The translations under genes and the position numbers were made by a program. Shown one piece after another: positions 1 to 11,741 of a DNA stretch of 64,000 bases. Each line of letters opens with the position of its first letter. Positions within the stretch are counted from its first letter, which is position 1. The stretch covers positions 74,698,504 to 74,762,503 of the forward strand of contig NC_090280.1 in assembly GCF_037392515.1 (NCBI RefSeq), read 5' to 3'. The stretch is from Haliotis asinina. Lineage: Eukaryota > Mollusca > Gastropoda > Lepetellida > Haliotidae. The notes beneath the pieces are model-generated. The model saw only the letters and a list, made by a program, of their open reading frames with translations. It did no database searches and was not told the DNA's origin.

Positions 1-239
1 TTCATCCCATTACAATCTTTTAATCAACATAAACTGCATATTACAATTTCTAAACGTTGTTGCCTGAACAAATAATTTGATATGACACACAGCTATATAT
101 TTAAGCATTACAATGGTGACACGTCACACGCAGGTAATCATCCAAAGCACCCTTTAATGCATACTGTGGAGTAGCGTGCGCTGCCTTGACATGCATTACT
201 AACTCGGAGTGGGTGAGTTTATTTCAGCTGCATGATCCG
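1..239. other. No gene recognised
   Basis: AT-rich sequence before the inverted arm that starts near 240. I see no coding signal, and no repeat that I can tie to others in the window. Confidence 0.4.
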
Positions 240-830
240 GCCTACTACAGAACACTTTTCCACTGTGCAGAAAACGCTGAAACGCCCACATTAACCTAAA
301 AAATAGCAACATAAACACAATACTTTGTCACTGAATCAGCAAAAACAGCAGTTTGAATCGCAAAGCCTTGAGCAAAAACCGAAAACCATGCAACTTTGAT
401 TTTACCCATGCGCAGATGGAAGAGGAAGTTTCCCCAACATGTTGCCACTTTCCAGTTTGAACAAAAGTTACATTCCTTTCTAAAGTTTTTCTCTTGTGTT
501 ATTTGGCACGCATCATCACCATGTTTGGGTGCACACTTGCTGAGTTTACTTTCCATTCATATGAAATGATTATGGTCCGTTTGGCTCAAAAGCGGACAGA
601 TGAATTCCATAGTAACTCGAAAACTAATAAGCATAACATGCTCAATGAAACGCCGATCTTGATAAAAGACATCATAACAAGTGTGTGAGGTTTTTGCAGA
701 TTTTCTGTCCTAACAATAGGATGTTTAACAAAGTATCATTAAAATATTGACACAGTTCACTCTTTATTACGAGTGAGGAACGCAGAGAAAGGCACTGCTA
801 GGTGTTCCAGAAGCACGTGCACAAGTGCCG
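240..830 (+). repeat. Left arm of a long inverted repeat (dispersed repeat family)
   Basis: The reverse complement of this stretch matches 6121-6535 in the same order, with gaps. Shared landmarks include the segment around 735-775 (AAAATATTGACACAGTTCAC), which recurs inverted at 6170-6200; the segment near 640-665, inverted near 6270-6290; and the segment near 245-300, inverted near 6455-6535. Part of the same family (about 690-815) occurs again at 19988-20100 in direct orientation, so it is a dispersed repeat rather than part of the LINE. No coding potential is evident. Confidence 0.7.
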
Positions 831-878
831 AGAAAGTTATTTACACAACCTGTGGGCACCCGTGGCAAGCCACCTCCT

Positions 879-915
879 CGTGGTGGGTGGTGGGTGGTGG
901 GTGGTGGGTGGTGGT
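879..915 (+). repeat. (GGGTGGT)n simple repeat in the LINE leader
   Basis: Five or so copies of GGGTGGT in a G-rich strand. It lies in the presumed 5' UTR of the LINE. The open frames over it (about 802-1136) come from the low-complexity repeat and are not genes. Confidence 0.8.
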
Positions 916-1454
916 TGCTGGGTAACGCTAAGCGCTTGTCAAGCCCCCCGTTGTGGACCCGGAGAAATATTTGGTCCACCAACCTGTTTGCCGTGGGTTG
1001 CGGCCCTGTGTCGGTGGAGGAGGGGATCCTGTGGTTGAGGGCGGTAGGGGCCTGGAACCGTGTTCCTATTGCTCAACACACCACTTTGGCCCTGACTTCA
1101 CCTAGACGGGTGGTAGAACTGGTCCGGTTCTATTAATTGACTGGTCACGCCATGCCCTGCACATGGGTGACATTCCTATTGCACCAGTTGTATATCATTG
1201 TGCATTTGTGAAAAGAATGTTTGTGTCAGAAATTATTTACTATTCGTTTGCCTAGAGTCCTATGCCAGAAGGCGGTGGCTAATTGGCCAGTCTGGTGATG
1301 TCGACCTCTAAATTCTGTATGTCCCGAAGTTTCTGTTAAGAGCCAAACCAGCCTGACATTATATTTGGTGGACAAATATAGCTTTTTATGTCGTGTTCAC
1401 TGGAGTATATTACCCTTCTATCCTTGGTGTTTGCATGCTGGATATCCGCTGCAG

Positions 1455-2622
1455 ATGGACACTGTCCTTGTTGACACTCGGTGGCGGGTCGAGAGCAAGG
1501 GTGCTGAACATCTCAGATACATCATGAATCAACTACATTCTGGCTCCGCTAGAAATGACAAGAAAAGGCGTCTGGAGGCTGAAGATATTTCAGCTCCAAA
1601 AGAACAGGACAACTGGTCACAATTTATAGTCACTGAGGCTACAAATGGTGAACCCCTAAAATTAAATCCTTTTCTGATTTCCAAGACAATCCAATCTATA
1701 TGTGGAGAAGTCCAAAACATCTCATGTCTCCGTATTGGTCAGCTCCTTGTAGAATGTGCAAGGAGACAGCAGTCATTTAATCTATTGCAACCACACCAGT
1801 TTGCAAATGTCAGCGTTAAGGTCACTGAACATAAAACACTCAATTCGAGTAGAGGAATTGTTCGACACCGAGCCCGTTGTTTGTCGGACATGTCAGTAGA
1901 GGAAATCGTTGAAGAACTTAAAGATCAAAATGTCACGTCTGTAAAGCGTTTCACATTCAAGAAACAAGATGGTAGAACTGTTCCAAGCAACACCTATCTG
2001 TTCACTTTTGCATTGAGCACAATCCCTAAATCAATAAAAGCTGGTTATTTCAGCATCGGAGTGGAGGTGTACATACATGTGAGAAGTTTGGACATGTCAC
2101 CCAAATCCTGCCGAAATGTACATCATTGTCACCGTTGCAGTGAGGATCAAGAAGACGCTCACTGCAGCAAAGATCCTAAATGTGTTAACTCCAGAGGTGA
2201 TAATGTTTCATCATCAAAATCCTGCTCTGAATGGCAGATCCAATCCAAAATCCTGAAGTTGATATATGAAAGTAACATTTTCTTTTCTGAGGCCAAAACA
2301 CAAGTACATCAAATGCAGTCGACGTATTCTTCGACAATCAGTTATTCAGCTGCTGTCTCCAAAAAAACCCTCATCGGCGTCGGTTTCATGCCAAACTGAT
2401 TTGACTTGGACTAAATCCAAGCAACAAATCTCTGTGCAGACTATTTGTGACCAGACTACTGTTACATCAGCATCTCAGACCGTCAGCCAGTCAGATCAAA
2501 CGGTTGCTCAGAAAACTGTTAATCTTGATGAAAATGTAGAAATGTCGAAAGCTTGCCGGAAACGCTTAAATCGGAAACAAGCATCCAAAAATTCCTCTAT
2601 TGTAGGACGCCTGTTACAGTAG
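1455..2622 (+). pseudogene. LINE ORF1 (nucleic-acid-binding protein), frameshifted
   Basis: The start is placed at the ATG at 1455, which begins MDTVLVDTRW. The frame runs to 2399. The same protein seems to continue in another frame to 2622 with a SCQTD motif and Gln/Thr/Ser-rich tail, which implies a frameshift in about 2280-2400. A Cys/His cluster (CRNVHHCHRC ... HCSKDPKC, about 2110-2180) resembles the zinc knuckles of Jockey-group ORF1 proteins. The role in the family is RNA binding in the ribonucleoprotein. Identification rests on this cluster and on the ORF2 directly downstream. Confidence 0.65.
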
Positions 2623-2716
2623 AGGTTCACAACTCCTCTGAACCCCTGGAGATGGAGGTAACTCCACCTTCAGAAAACAAGTTTAGTTCTCGTGAGAGGT
2701 CGCCAATACAACCACC

Positions 2717-5583
2717 ATGAGACAAAATTCTAAACTAATACAATGGAATTGCAGAGGCTTTAAGACCAATTATGATGATATACAATTCAATATCTCAAGA
2801 CTTTAAACCACCAGCCTTCAGTTTACAGGAGACATACCTGAAAAATACACAACCCTTTGTGGGGAGGTACCGACACTAACAATAAAGGCAAAATCCTCTA
2901 AGACTTTATTTCTAATAATAATTTATGCACATTTAATGATGGATCAGCCACTTATTTACATCCTGATTTTGGAACTTATTCTGCACTTGATCTGTCTCTT
3001 GCAGATCCCAATATTTATAACGAATTTGAATGGTCAGTCCATGTTGACCTGTGTATATGTCTCCACTTCCCCACAATACTTTCTGCTATAAACCCGATTG
3101 ATGATCCACCTGCAACAAGGTGGAATTTTAGTTAGGCCAATTGGCCATTATTTCAGACAATGTGTACTAACAACTTGAAATATGAGTTTGTTTACACTGC
3201 TCAGGATCCAATTCAGTTATTTTCTGATAAACTGAAGAATATTGCTGATGAAACTATACCTAGGTAATCTGAAATTCCACATATTCGTTAACCATGGTTT
3301 AATCAGGACTGTTAACAAGCCAGAAATAGTAGGAAGAAGGCAGAAAAATATTTTCGCCGATATCCTACAGTACATAATTTAGATTAAGTTAAAATTTTAA
3401 ATGCCAAGGCTCGACGTGCGTTTAAGCAAAATAAGCGTCAGTCTTGCGAAAGTATGTTTCCAACACTAATTCATGCACACCGATGTCAAAGGTGTGGAAC
3501 ATGATTCAACGCATGAAAGGCAAAGGCTCAAAATCTGTCCATCATTTGAAGGGTGGTAATATTTTATTGACGGAAAAAGCTGACACTGCAAATAAGCTTG
3601 GCGAAACACTCGCTAAGCATTCCTCCTCATCAAACTATGCAACAGTTTCAGAAACACAAGAAACAACAGAAGATAACAATTAAATTTAACTCAGACAATG
3701 GTGAAGACTACAATGAACTATTTTCACTACAAGAGATACGAACTGCCCTTGAGCATGCTCATGATACAGCAACAGGGTCTGATAATATACACTTTCAGCT
3801 CTTGAAACATTTACCTGAATCATGTTTGGGACCACTTTTGAATACTTCTGATACAATATGGACCACAAAGAAATTCCCAACTTCGTGGCGTAATGTCATT
3901 GCAGTCCCTATTCCAAAACCTGGCCGGGATCATACTGATCAATTTGTCAAAAGTTTTAAACGATTTATTTGATGGATCGGTATTTGTGGATGATTTTAAT
4001 ATTTCTTGTCGTGGTAAAAATATGCATACTTTTGAACGGCAACTGCAGTTGTGTTTAAACAAGATAAATACATGGTGTCTTGAAAACGGCTTTAAAGTTT
4101 CTAAAACCAAGACTAATTGTATGCATTTTGTAGAAAATATAAACCGCATAAAGATCCTGAACGGTTTCTATATGGATCTCCCATAAAAGTTGTAAGAGGC
4201 CAAGTTCTTGAAGTTCCTGAAGGCACTTGACTTGTTGAAAGTCGTTTCAAATTCTACGTGGGGAGGGGATCAGGCTACCCTCCTGCAACTTTATCGATCA
4301 CTTATCCGGTCAAAACTTGATAATGGCTCCATTGTATATGGTGGAGCCTGTAAAAGTAACCAAAAACTTTTAGATTCTGTTCACCATCAATACATTTTTC
4401 TTGGCTCCTTTCGAACCTCACCTGTTGACAGCCTGTACGTTGAGGCCGATGAGCCATCTCTTGAGCAGCGACGCATAAAATTAGCTTTACACTATGTAAC
4501 AAAATTATATTCCAGTGAGTCAAACCCTGCATATAACTGTGTTTTCAGTCCTCTGTATGAGGATTTATACAATATGAAATCTTCTCTGGTTGAACCATTT
4601 CTTTCTTCGGCCGGCATTGAGCTGGAAAATATAGCTCCTTCCTGTCTTCTTTCTTCTCCTCCTTGGCAATTGGCTAGGGACCAAGTGGACCTAACACTGA
4701 GCACATTTAAAAAATCAGAAACAAATGAATTACAATATAAACAAGAATATAATGAATTGAAACATAAATATAGCAATCATAAATCCTGATTTACAGATGA
4801 GTCCAAGGGCGGTGGCGCGGTAGCTTGTACCACCGTCATTGGATCCAGAACAATATCTTCTAGATTACCTGACAACAGTTCTACTTTCACAGCTGACGCT
4901 AACGCCATATTAAAAGCTCTTAAATATATTCAAAGACACCATAAACATAAACAATGTATAATCTATTCAGACTCTCTTTCTTGCCTTCAGGCGATTAAAC
5001 ATCTTTCTTGTTAACATCTACGTTTAATAAAAATTATTGAATTATATAATGATGTTGCTACTGGCCAATACGACATCGTCTTTTGTTGGCTACCCAGCCA
5101 CGACGGCATTTCTGGGAATACAATGGTCGATCTTGCAGTCAAGGCAGCACCCAACAAATCTGTGACACCACTTCTTATTCCCTATTCAGACTACAAAGCA
5201 AGCATTAGAGCTCACACTCGTGATCTGACGCAGAAGTGGGACAACCAAGTCGGTATAAATAAACTGCATGAAATAAAACCCTACATTGGTTATACATACT
5301 TGGGTTGTCAATCCAGATTTGAAGAGGTCATTTTACGACGATGTCGTATTGGTCACACAAAATAGACTCATGCATACCTTTTAAAAAGTGAGGATCCTCC
5401 GTTTTGTATCCCTTGTGATGAGAGAGTCATGGTCAAGCATATCCTGCTTGACTGTGTTGAATTCTCAATCATAAGCGATAAGTATTTTACTGTAAAAACC
5501 GTTAAGGATCTTTTTAACACAGTCAGTGCTCATTTAAGTATTGTTTTTTTAAGGAAATTGATTTCTTGGTTGAATTTTGAGTA
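2717..5583 (+). pseudogene. LINE ORF2 (endonuclease, reverse transcriptase, RNase H), internally deleted
   Basis: The ATG at 2717 opens an APE-type endonuclease start (IQWNCRGF). Most of EN is missing: the C-terminal part with a Leu-Asp-Leu-Ser-Leu motif resumes near 2880. RT begins near 3730 (TGSDNIHFQL, VIAVPIPKPGR). It then jumps to the FVDDF catalytic box at about 3990, so the RT fingers and palm are largely deleted. A thumb-like region follows to about 4780. RNase H (4789-5150) shows TDESKGGG, SDSLSCLQA and the HDGISGN block. A CIPC-H-C zinc motif sits near 5398-5450. Several in-frame stops and frame changes are present. In life such a protein nicks target DNA and reverse-transcribes the element RNA. 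Confidence 0.8.
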
Positions 5584-6120
5584 ATATGTTCTGTATATGA
5601 ATGTATTTTAATGATTGGTAGTTTAGGTTAGGAACTAGAATTGTTAGTGGCTGTACCCTGAAAGGGGGTTGAAGTATGGTAAAATTATTGTCCGGAGAGG
5701 GTACGCAAGTCCCAAAACATTCGATGTAAATTTACGTCTGCCAGGTTTTTAATCGTAGTATTCTTGTTTTAATTTTGGTTAGCATTTTGTATACTCGCCA
5801 GCGGTTGAAGGGATGGTGTAAATCCAGCTGGGGTCCATGCAGGTAGCAAAGGTACTGTAAGTCCCCATGGTCCCTAGTATGGTGATCTGATTTCGGCGAT
5901 CTACAGCCCTTATTTTATTATGTATTGTCTTCTTCAATTACACTGTTATAGTTTTTCATGCTAGTTTTATATCTATATCTGTGGTATTCTAGTACTTTTA
6001 CTGTCCACCGTCGACAGGTTTATATATTGTACATACCTTTCACTTTAGTGTTAAATGTTCTCGTCATGATATGGCTGAAATATTGCCGATGTGACGTTAA
6101 ATATGAACTCACTCACTCAC

Positions 6121-6535
6121 TCCACCCGTGCTGTGTTGTCCCTTTCTCTGTACTCCTCCCTCGTAACAAATAGTGAACTGTGTCAATATTTTAATACTTT
6201 GTAAAACAACTATTATATTTTAAGAAAAGAAATCTGCAAATAAGTTGCTATGATGTTATGATTATAATCAGCGTTTCATTGAGTATATTGTATGTTTATT
6301 ACTTTTCGAGCTTTTTGAGAAAAATGGACTAGAACAATAATTATTTCCACTTCTTCAATAGATACCCTATGCAAGGCGAAGCATGAAAGTTTGCTGATGT
6401 AAAACTGTTGCAGGTTCATGGTTTTTCATTGTTTCGGGAGCGAGGTAATACGTTTATGTTGCCATTTCCATGATTAATGTGGGCTTTTCCACATTTCCTG
6501 CACAGTGGGAAAGTTTTCTTTGGTAGACCTAATGG
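6121..6535 (-). repeat. Right arm of the long inverted repeat
   Basis: Inverted and diverged relative to 240-830. It begins directly after the (ACTC)n tail of the LINE and ends near a GGTAGACC motif that mirrors the left arm near 240. It is shorter than the left arm because of internal gaps. Confidence 0.7.
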
Positions 6536-6551
6536 TATTGGTCGGTAACTA

Positions 6552-6745
6552 ATCGTGTCTAATCCAGTGATCAACAGCATGGGCAAAGATCTACTCAAAT
6601 GGGATACAACGACATGTGTCAAACACGTCAACGAGCCTCAACCATTCGATCCCATTGGTCGCCTAACGACAAGCATGAGATCAATACTAATCTGGATCTT
6701 CACGGGTCCACTAACTCAGACTATCACTCCTTCACGGGTCCACTA
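6552..6745 (-). repeat. SINE-B copy, 3' end missing
   Basis: Reverse-orientation SINE-B body, with landmarks GTGATCAACAGCATG, GACATGTGTCAA and GGATCTTCACGGGTCCACTAA. A 3' portion is replaced by a short tandem duplication of a CTTCACGGGTCCACTAACTC block at 6699-6760. Confidence 0.7.
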
Positions 6746-6829
6746 ACTCAGACTATCACTGACACTGAAATTATGACTATCGTACAATTTCTGCTTCCCA
6801 ATTCTGGGCTGGATGTTGAGTAATCAGAT

Positions 6830-7508
6830 GTGTAAAACCGAATCATTGTCTCAACAACTTAAAATACTTACTAACAGTTTATTTGATGTGCATATGATAA
6901 TTGATAAGCAAAAACAATACATAAAAAGCTGTTGAGATTTCATTTTCCCAAAGAGTTCGGCCACTTGTACACCGGTACTGTTCACTACCTTTGAGTTCAA
7001 TGCAACAAAATCTACAGTGTTCAGTATTCTACAGATATATCAAAAGGTTTATCACCAGACTAATCTCCACAACATCTTTCAACAAGAACTGTACAACAAT
7101 TTAGAGGTTCCTTCCGGAAACAGAATCAAAAGAACAAAAATAAATAAACTAAACTAACTCAATGAAACTTCCAATTTAAAACTTAACCTTCGGTGACCTT
7201 AACGTTGAAAGTAGGTCAACAACAAGATAATCAATACTCAGACTGTAAAAAGATTATTGTCAGAAAACTCAAGAGACATTTCTATGCTTAGTTCAGACCA
7301 TCAAAACCAATAAGTCTTGTAAAAACTTCTAGTTATACAGTAGGTATATGAAGTATAAAGATTCTTACATCGGTCATGAAGCTGATGAAAGAAACTGCAT
7401 CAGCAGCAGTAACGGCAGTGACAACGCTACAATTGAACTAAGACATCATCAAAGGTGCTGACTTAGAAATAAGCCACATAAACAGTTTTAGCAGGATACT
7501 TATGACTG
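6830..7508. other. No gene recognised
   Basis: AT-rich intergenic sequence without a coding signal or a repeat that I recognise. Confidence 0.4.
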
Positions 7509-7873
7509 ATGTTTTTATAAGATCAAGATGTTAACACTGGTCACTGCCACCATGAGTGTACTCGTGGTGTCATTCCTGGTCGAATTTGCCGCTGTGAGCT
7601 ATCTCTTAGGTATATCGATGGTATTTCAAAACTAGTTTCACATGTTGGCAAAGAGGCACAAGATGCAATCATCACTCGCAGTAAAAAAAGAATGACCAGG
7701 GACGCTTGTTTCTTGTGCCCATTTTGCCAGCATGTGAAACTTGTTTTAAACTACTACCGGTGTTGATAAAAGACAACTTGTTGTGGCAAATTCGACCAGA
7801 ATTGACACTATGAGTATACACGTGATAGGCAGCAATAGGCAGTCAACATGTTAACATCTTGATCTTATAACAT
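7509..7873. repeat. Foldback element with about 165-bp arms
   Basis: The two halves are inverted copies: the outer ends share ATAAGATCAAGATGTTAACA and the inner parts share GTTTCACATG(T/C)TGGCAAA. The centre lies at about 7664-7712. There is no open frame of note, which suits a non-autonomous foldback or MITE. I could not define a target-site duplication. Confidence 0.8.
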
Positions 7874-9749
7874 TAGTAATGGTAAGATAACACATCCTCC
7901 AGCAAACTTAAAACAAGTCTTCCAAAAGTATCTAATCTGCCTGTTCGTATACAACGGCTGCTCTGAAAATCATTACAGAGAATATGAGATTCAGAACAGT
8001 GTTTCCTCTTTATATGGGCAGACCAATTTGTTTTACAGATTTTTGTCCTCAGAAAACCTCAAGGCATTCAGGATTTTTTTCTTCAGAAAATAACCAAGCA
8101 AACATATATCAGGATTGTAGTTGGGTTGTGGGGCGAATTATTATTTTTTTTCTTAGCCTGGAAGAAATAAAAACGGCAGATCCATAAAATATGAAATAGA
8201 AGTGGTCTGGCCTAGGGTATTATTACACAGATCTGATTTTGTGGATGACACATAGTCAGTCAAGTTCTATCAAGAATATACACACCAGTGTATAATTCAT
8301 TGAGTGTTTAAAAGCACAGTGTCACACAATTTCAAAACTATTTTGGCTTGTATCTATATATTAGGGCATATGCAGTTACTCTAACTCCCTATTGATGCAA
8401 CAAAAGACTTACAATACCACACGACCTGCCTGAAATCTTCAACACCTTCCAAACAAGAGACATAACTCTGAGCTTAGCTTAAAGTAATGTCGGCAGGTAG
8501 AGATTGCAAGATTGCAAGAGTCAATTGAATGCAACATGGTACTAATTCACTGAACATTTTAACTTAACACTCCAATCAAAATATGAAATTTTGTTAGGAA
8601 TAAAGTATACTTTAGCTCCCCTTGGAGCTGATTGTCAGGATTATTGAGATAAATATATTACTATTTGTACAGAAGTGTGGTGTGATACAGTGCTTTTAAG
8701 AAGAAAACTGATGGACTGAGATCAAGTGTGAGAATACAAATTCCCGAAAACAAAAAATTCAAATTCCCAAATAACAGAAAGTTATATAAACCACAGATCG
8801 ATATTTCAGCAAGTTACTATAGCCCCCAGTATTACTGGAGGGAATAATTTGAGATGAAACATAAAACAAACGTTAAAATCCATACATCTTTGATACATTT
8901 AATGTAAACATTAAACAATAAAATATTCATAAGTTATGTTTGTCTGATTATAAGTTTCTGAAATAGATATAAATACTGAATATATCAAAATAAAGAAACA
9001 CCATTACAGCTAAAAAACAAATGTAGGACTGTTGGACAAAAGCCTACAAGTAAGATGGAGTATAAAACTTCAAAACAACGTCTATAATCATTGACATCAA
9101 CAGGAGTGTGTACATGAAAGTACCTTTTTCTAGTGGTGGTCTGATTAACTGAAAACTGAAGATTGGTTGTAATTACTGAAAGACAATGCAATCGATCAGG
9201 TTGTCTCCTTATTGAAAACATTCAATTCTACAACAATTATTTGCTTTAACAATATAGTTCACCAGGCTGGTTTTGTTTGTTAAGTTTCATAAACATGCTC
9301 ATTCCAAGTTAATATTGACTTTATCTTAAAACTTCATGGAATTTATGCTCCTAACATACTATTCATCCTTTAAAGTTGTAAACTTTGCAAATGTACTTTG
9401 TGCAATTTGCATACAGACTGAAAGAATTACTTCTTTCTTGTGTATTTTCAAACATGACCAGGAAAATTTGATAAGAGATGCTAACCGATTATTTTCAAAG
9501 ATTGATCAGCTGTAATGAATCAATCTTCAATTATGAGATTTCAATCAATTCCCAACACTACCTTATTCCACAGCCAAACAATAGTAAAACATTCCCACTC
9601 CTTGAACTATCCTCATATAACATCAAAGGGAAAGCATGATTTAAAAAGACAAAAGGACAAAGGCAGATTTCAGTCACATTATGATATCAGCATACATGTG
9701 TAATACAAATAAGACACATACAATATTCAGTTGATCACATTAAAGTACG
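7874..9749. other. No gene recognised
   Basis: About 1.9 kb of AT-rich sequence. Only short open frames are present, none with a recognisable motif, and no clear repeat was seen. Confidence 0.4.
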
Positions 9750-9842
9750 TGAGTGAGTTTACTTTGTACCTACTTGGGGAATCACACATTGTTCGGCACA
9801 ATGCCCAAGAGCTTTAGCCACAAGGCTGCCCCACCACTCCTA
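9750..9842 (-). repeat. SINE-A copy, degenerate
   Basis: Reverse-orientation tRNA-like head. A GGGGAATCACACATTG-type block and a TTAGCCACAAGGCTGCCCC block correspond to the B-box and A-box regions of better SINE-A copies. Confidence 0.5.
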
Positions 9843-9969
9843 ATCACGTTTAAAGGAAGCTACAACCATCACAAACAGCTGTGTCCTTTGCTCAAATCAT
9901 TATTCAACTTGACTGCAACTAAGGTCCATATTCTCTGGATACATTTTACCCACTTTCACCGGAGATCAG

Positions 9970-10051
9970 GTTTTGATATTGCTGGAATATTCCTAAAAGC
10001 TGCCTTAAACCTCACTCACTCACTCACTCACTCTCTCACTCACTCACTCAC
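9970..10051 (+). repeat. SINE-A 3' tail with (CACT)n
   Basis: Contains GATATTGCTGGAATATTCCT followed by a long (CACT)n run at 10012-10051. This is the tail module shared by the SINEs and the LINE of this window. Confidence 0.7.
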
Positions 10052-11398
10052 ATTATATGCTGTCATCATTGATGGGCAGCTGTGATAACTGCTCCTTCAA
10101 ATCAAATGTGTATACAAACGTATGCCTCTTAACAATAAAACTTAGTGGGGGGCAAGGCTGCAACAAATACCCCATGAGGCAAATCGGTTAACAGGTATTT
10201 ATGCAAGGAATATGTTCATGAATATCAAGGAATTACAATAACAAACATCTCATGTTATTGATAAAGTTGGAACAATTTAATGATAATTTTTAAAGTAAAA
10301 AAATAATACATGACAACAATGCCACTTATGTTGAAATGTTAATTCGGGAAGAGACCTGAGAAAAACCACACAAGGACACAAGTCATGCTGCTGCATGGCT
10401 TTTATTTGAGGTATGAATTAAACCAAAAATCCAACCAGACATCAGGGCTGAAACATCTCATTAAACAACACACAAAATATAATCAATAACAAAGTAATAA
10501 CATCACACCACTCCTGAACACATGCACCAGTATATACAAGGAAGTGGCTTAGTACAAATCAGCAGTGATATATTTCAGTAGTAAACACATGTATACGAAG
10601 AATTCTTGAGATGCATACACAATGTCGTTGCTGGTCATATAAATAACTTCGGCACTGCAAGAATAGAACTATAAATTATAATGACCTTACAAGCTGAGAG
10701 ATTCAATCAGGTTACCGCATTTATACTTTTCTAAGTAAAATGTTTTTTAACAACAGGTCGAAGTAACTAGTCAGCTCATTCTTTGATCATCATTCCAGAA
10801 GTTGGTGAGTAAAAACGAAACCTACAACATTATCGATGACACCTTACAACTTACTGCAGAGAGCAACGTTTCGATGTAACTTGACAACGGTGTCAGAACC
10901 TATATAGAAACGTCACGCAATGCAATAAACAAGAAATTGTCATGCATACAGTCGTATGTTCCACTAGAAGTCACATGCTACAACTGCAGTGTCTGCACTT
11001 TGTACTTCAACAGACAGCTATCTGTTTGTGTCTGTTTGTTATTTCCATAAAACTGAATTCAGCAATATTCATGCTAGAATACTACAGTCTGTAACAAATC
11101 AAGTCATACCAGACAGTTACACCACTGACATCATGAACACAGATGAATCAAGGCAATGCATTAAAGCATTGCTTCAGTTATTGCTGATGAATAAAGCAAA
11201 ACAATGGACAAACACCGAAAAGTAAATATACATCTGGTAATTTCAGCAAAGCATATAAATTGTTTTGACATAAAGAAAGAAACTTTGCAAGAATCAGCAG
11301 GTGAATGTTAGTTTCTTTCTCACGGTATTCTACGGTTTCTGGATTCAACAAAGTGTGTAACAAGGTAATCCTATTTATCAATAAACTTACCTTCATAG
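10052..11398. other. No gene recognised
   Basis: AT-rich. No coding frame, RNA gene or interspersed repeat could be identified. Confidence 0.4.
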
Positions 11399-11655
11399 AA
11401 AAGGAGACTAATTCAGCATGGTGGAAACCGGACACTAATTCACCATGGATGGAAACTGGACTTTTACAGGAAAAGGAAACTAACTGAACAAGGATGGAAA
11501 CTGGAAATTAATTCCACATGGATGGAAACTGGACTGTTCAAGAAAGGGGAAACTAATTCAGCAAAGATGGAAACTGGACACTAATTCAGCATGGATGAAA
11601 ACTGGACTTTTATGGGAAAAGGAAACTAATTGAGCAAGCATGGAAATTAATCTTT
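11399..11655 (+). repeat. Minisatellite with GGAAACTAATTCAGCATGGA-type units
   Basis: Imperfect tandem units built of two alternating parts, GATGGAAACTGGAC and AAAGGAAACTAATTCAGCA. At least six partial repeats are present. No coding role is suggested. Confidence 0.8.
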
Positions 11656-11659
11656 TATA

Positions 11660-11741
11660 TTGAGTGAGTTGGTGAATTAGTTTTAGATCACTCTTTTGGT
11701 GGGACGCGCAACACTTCAACAACTAGGCTACCTCACCACTC
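11660..11741 (-). repeat. SINE-A copy, degenerate, with GAGT tail
   Basis: Starts with TTGAGTGAGTTGG and ends with an AACTAGGCTACCTCACC block that mirrors the SINE-A head. It is strongly diverged. Confidence 0.45.

Larger units (their letters stand above)
831..6120 (+). mobile_element. Non-LTR retrotransposon (LINE) with ORF1, EN, RT and RNase H, decayed
   Basis: A plus-strand LINE. In order: a G-rich 5' leader (about 880-1360), ORF1 with a zinc-knuckle-like region, ORF2 with an endonuclease start, reverse transcriptase pieces with an FVDD catalytic box, RNase H and a C-terminal CCHC motif, then a 3' UTR (5584-6120). The UTR ends in a GATATGGCTGAAATATTGCC-type module followed by (ACTC)n. RNase H plus the terminal CCHC fits the I/Jockey superfamily; the clade is not resolved. 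Large parts of EN and the RT core are missing and several stops are present, so it is dead. The start near 831 is an estimate, placed where similarity to the left arm ends. Confidence 0.8.

Noticed and set aside
802-1136. Overlapping open frames on both strands
   Set aside because: They run through the GGGTGGT repeat and G-rich LINE leader; the composition explains the lack of stops.
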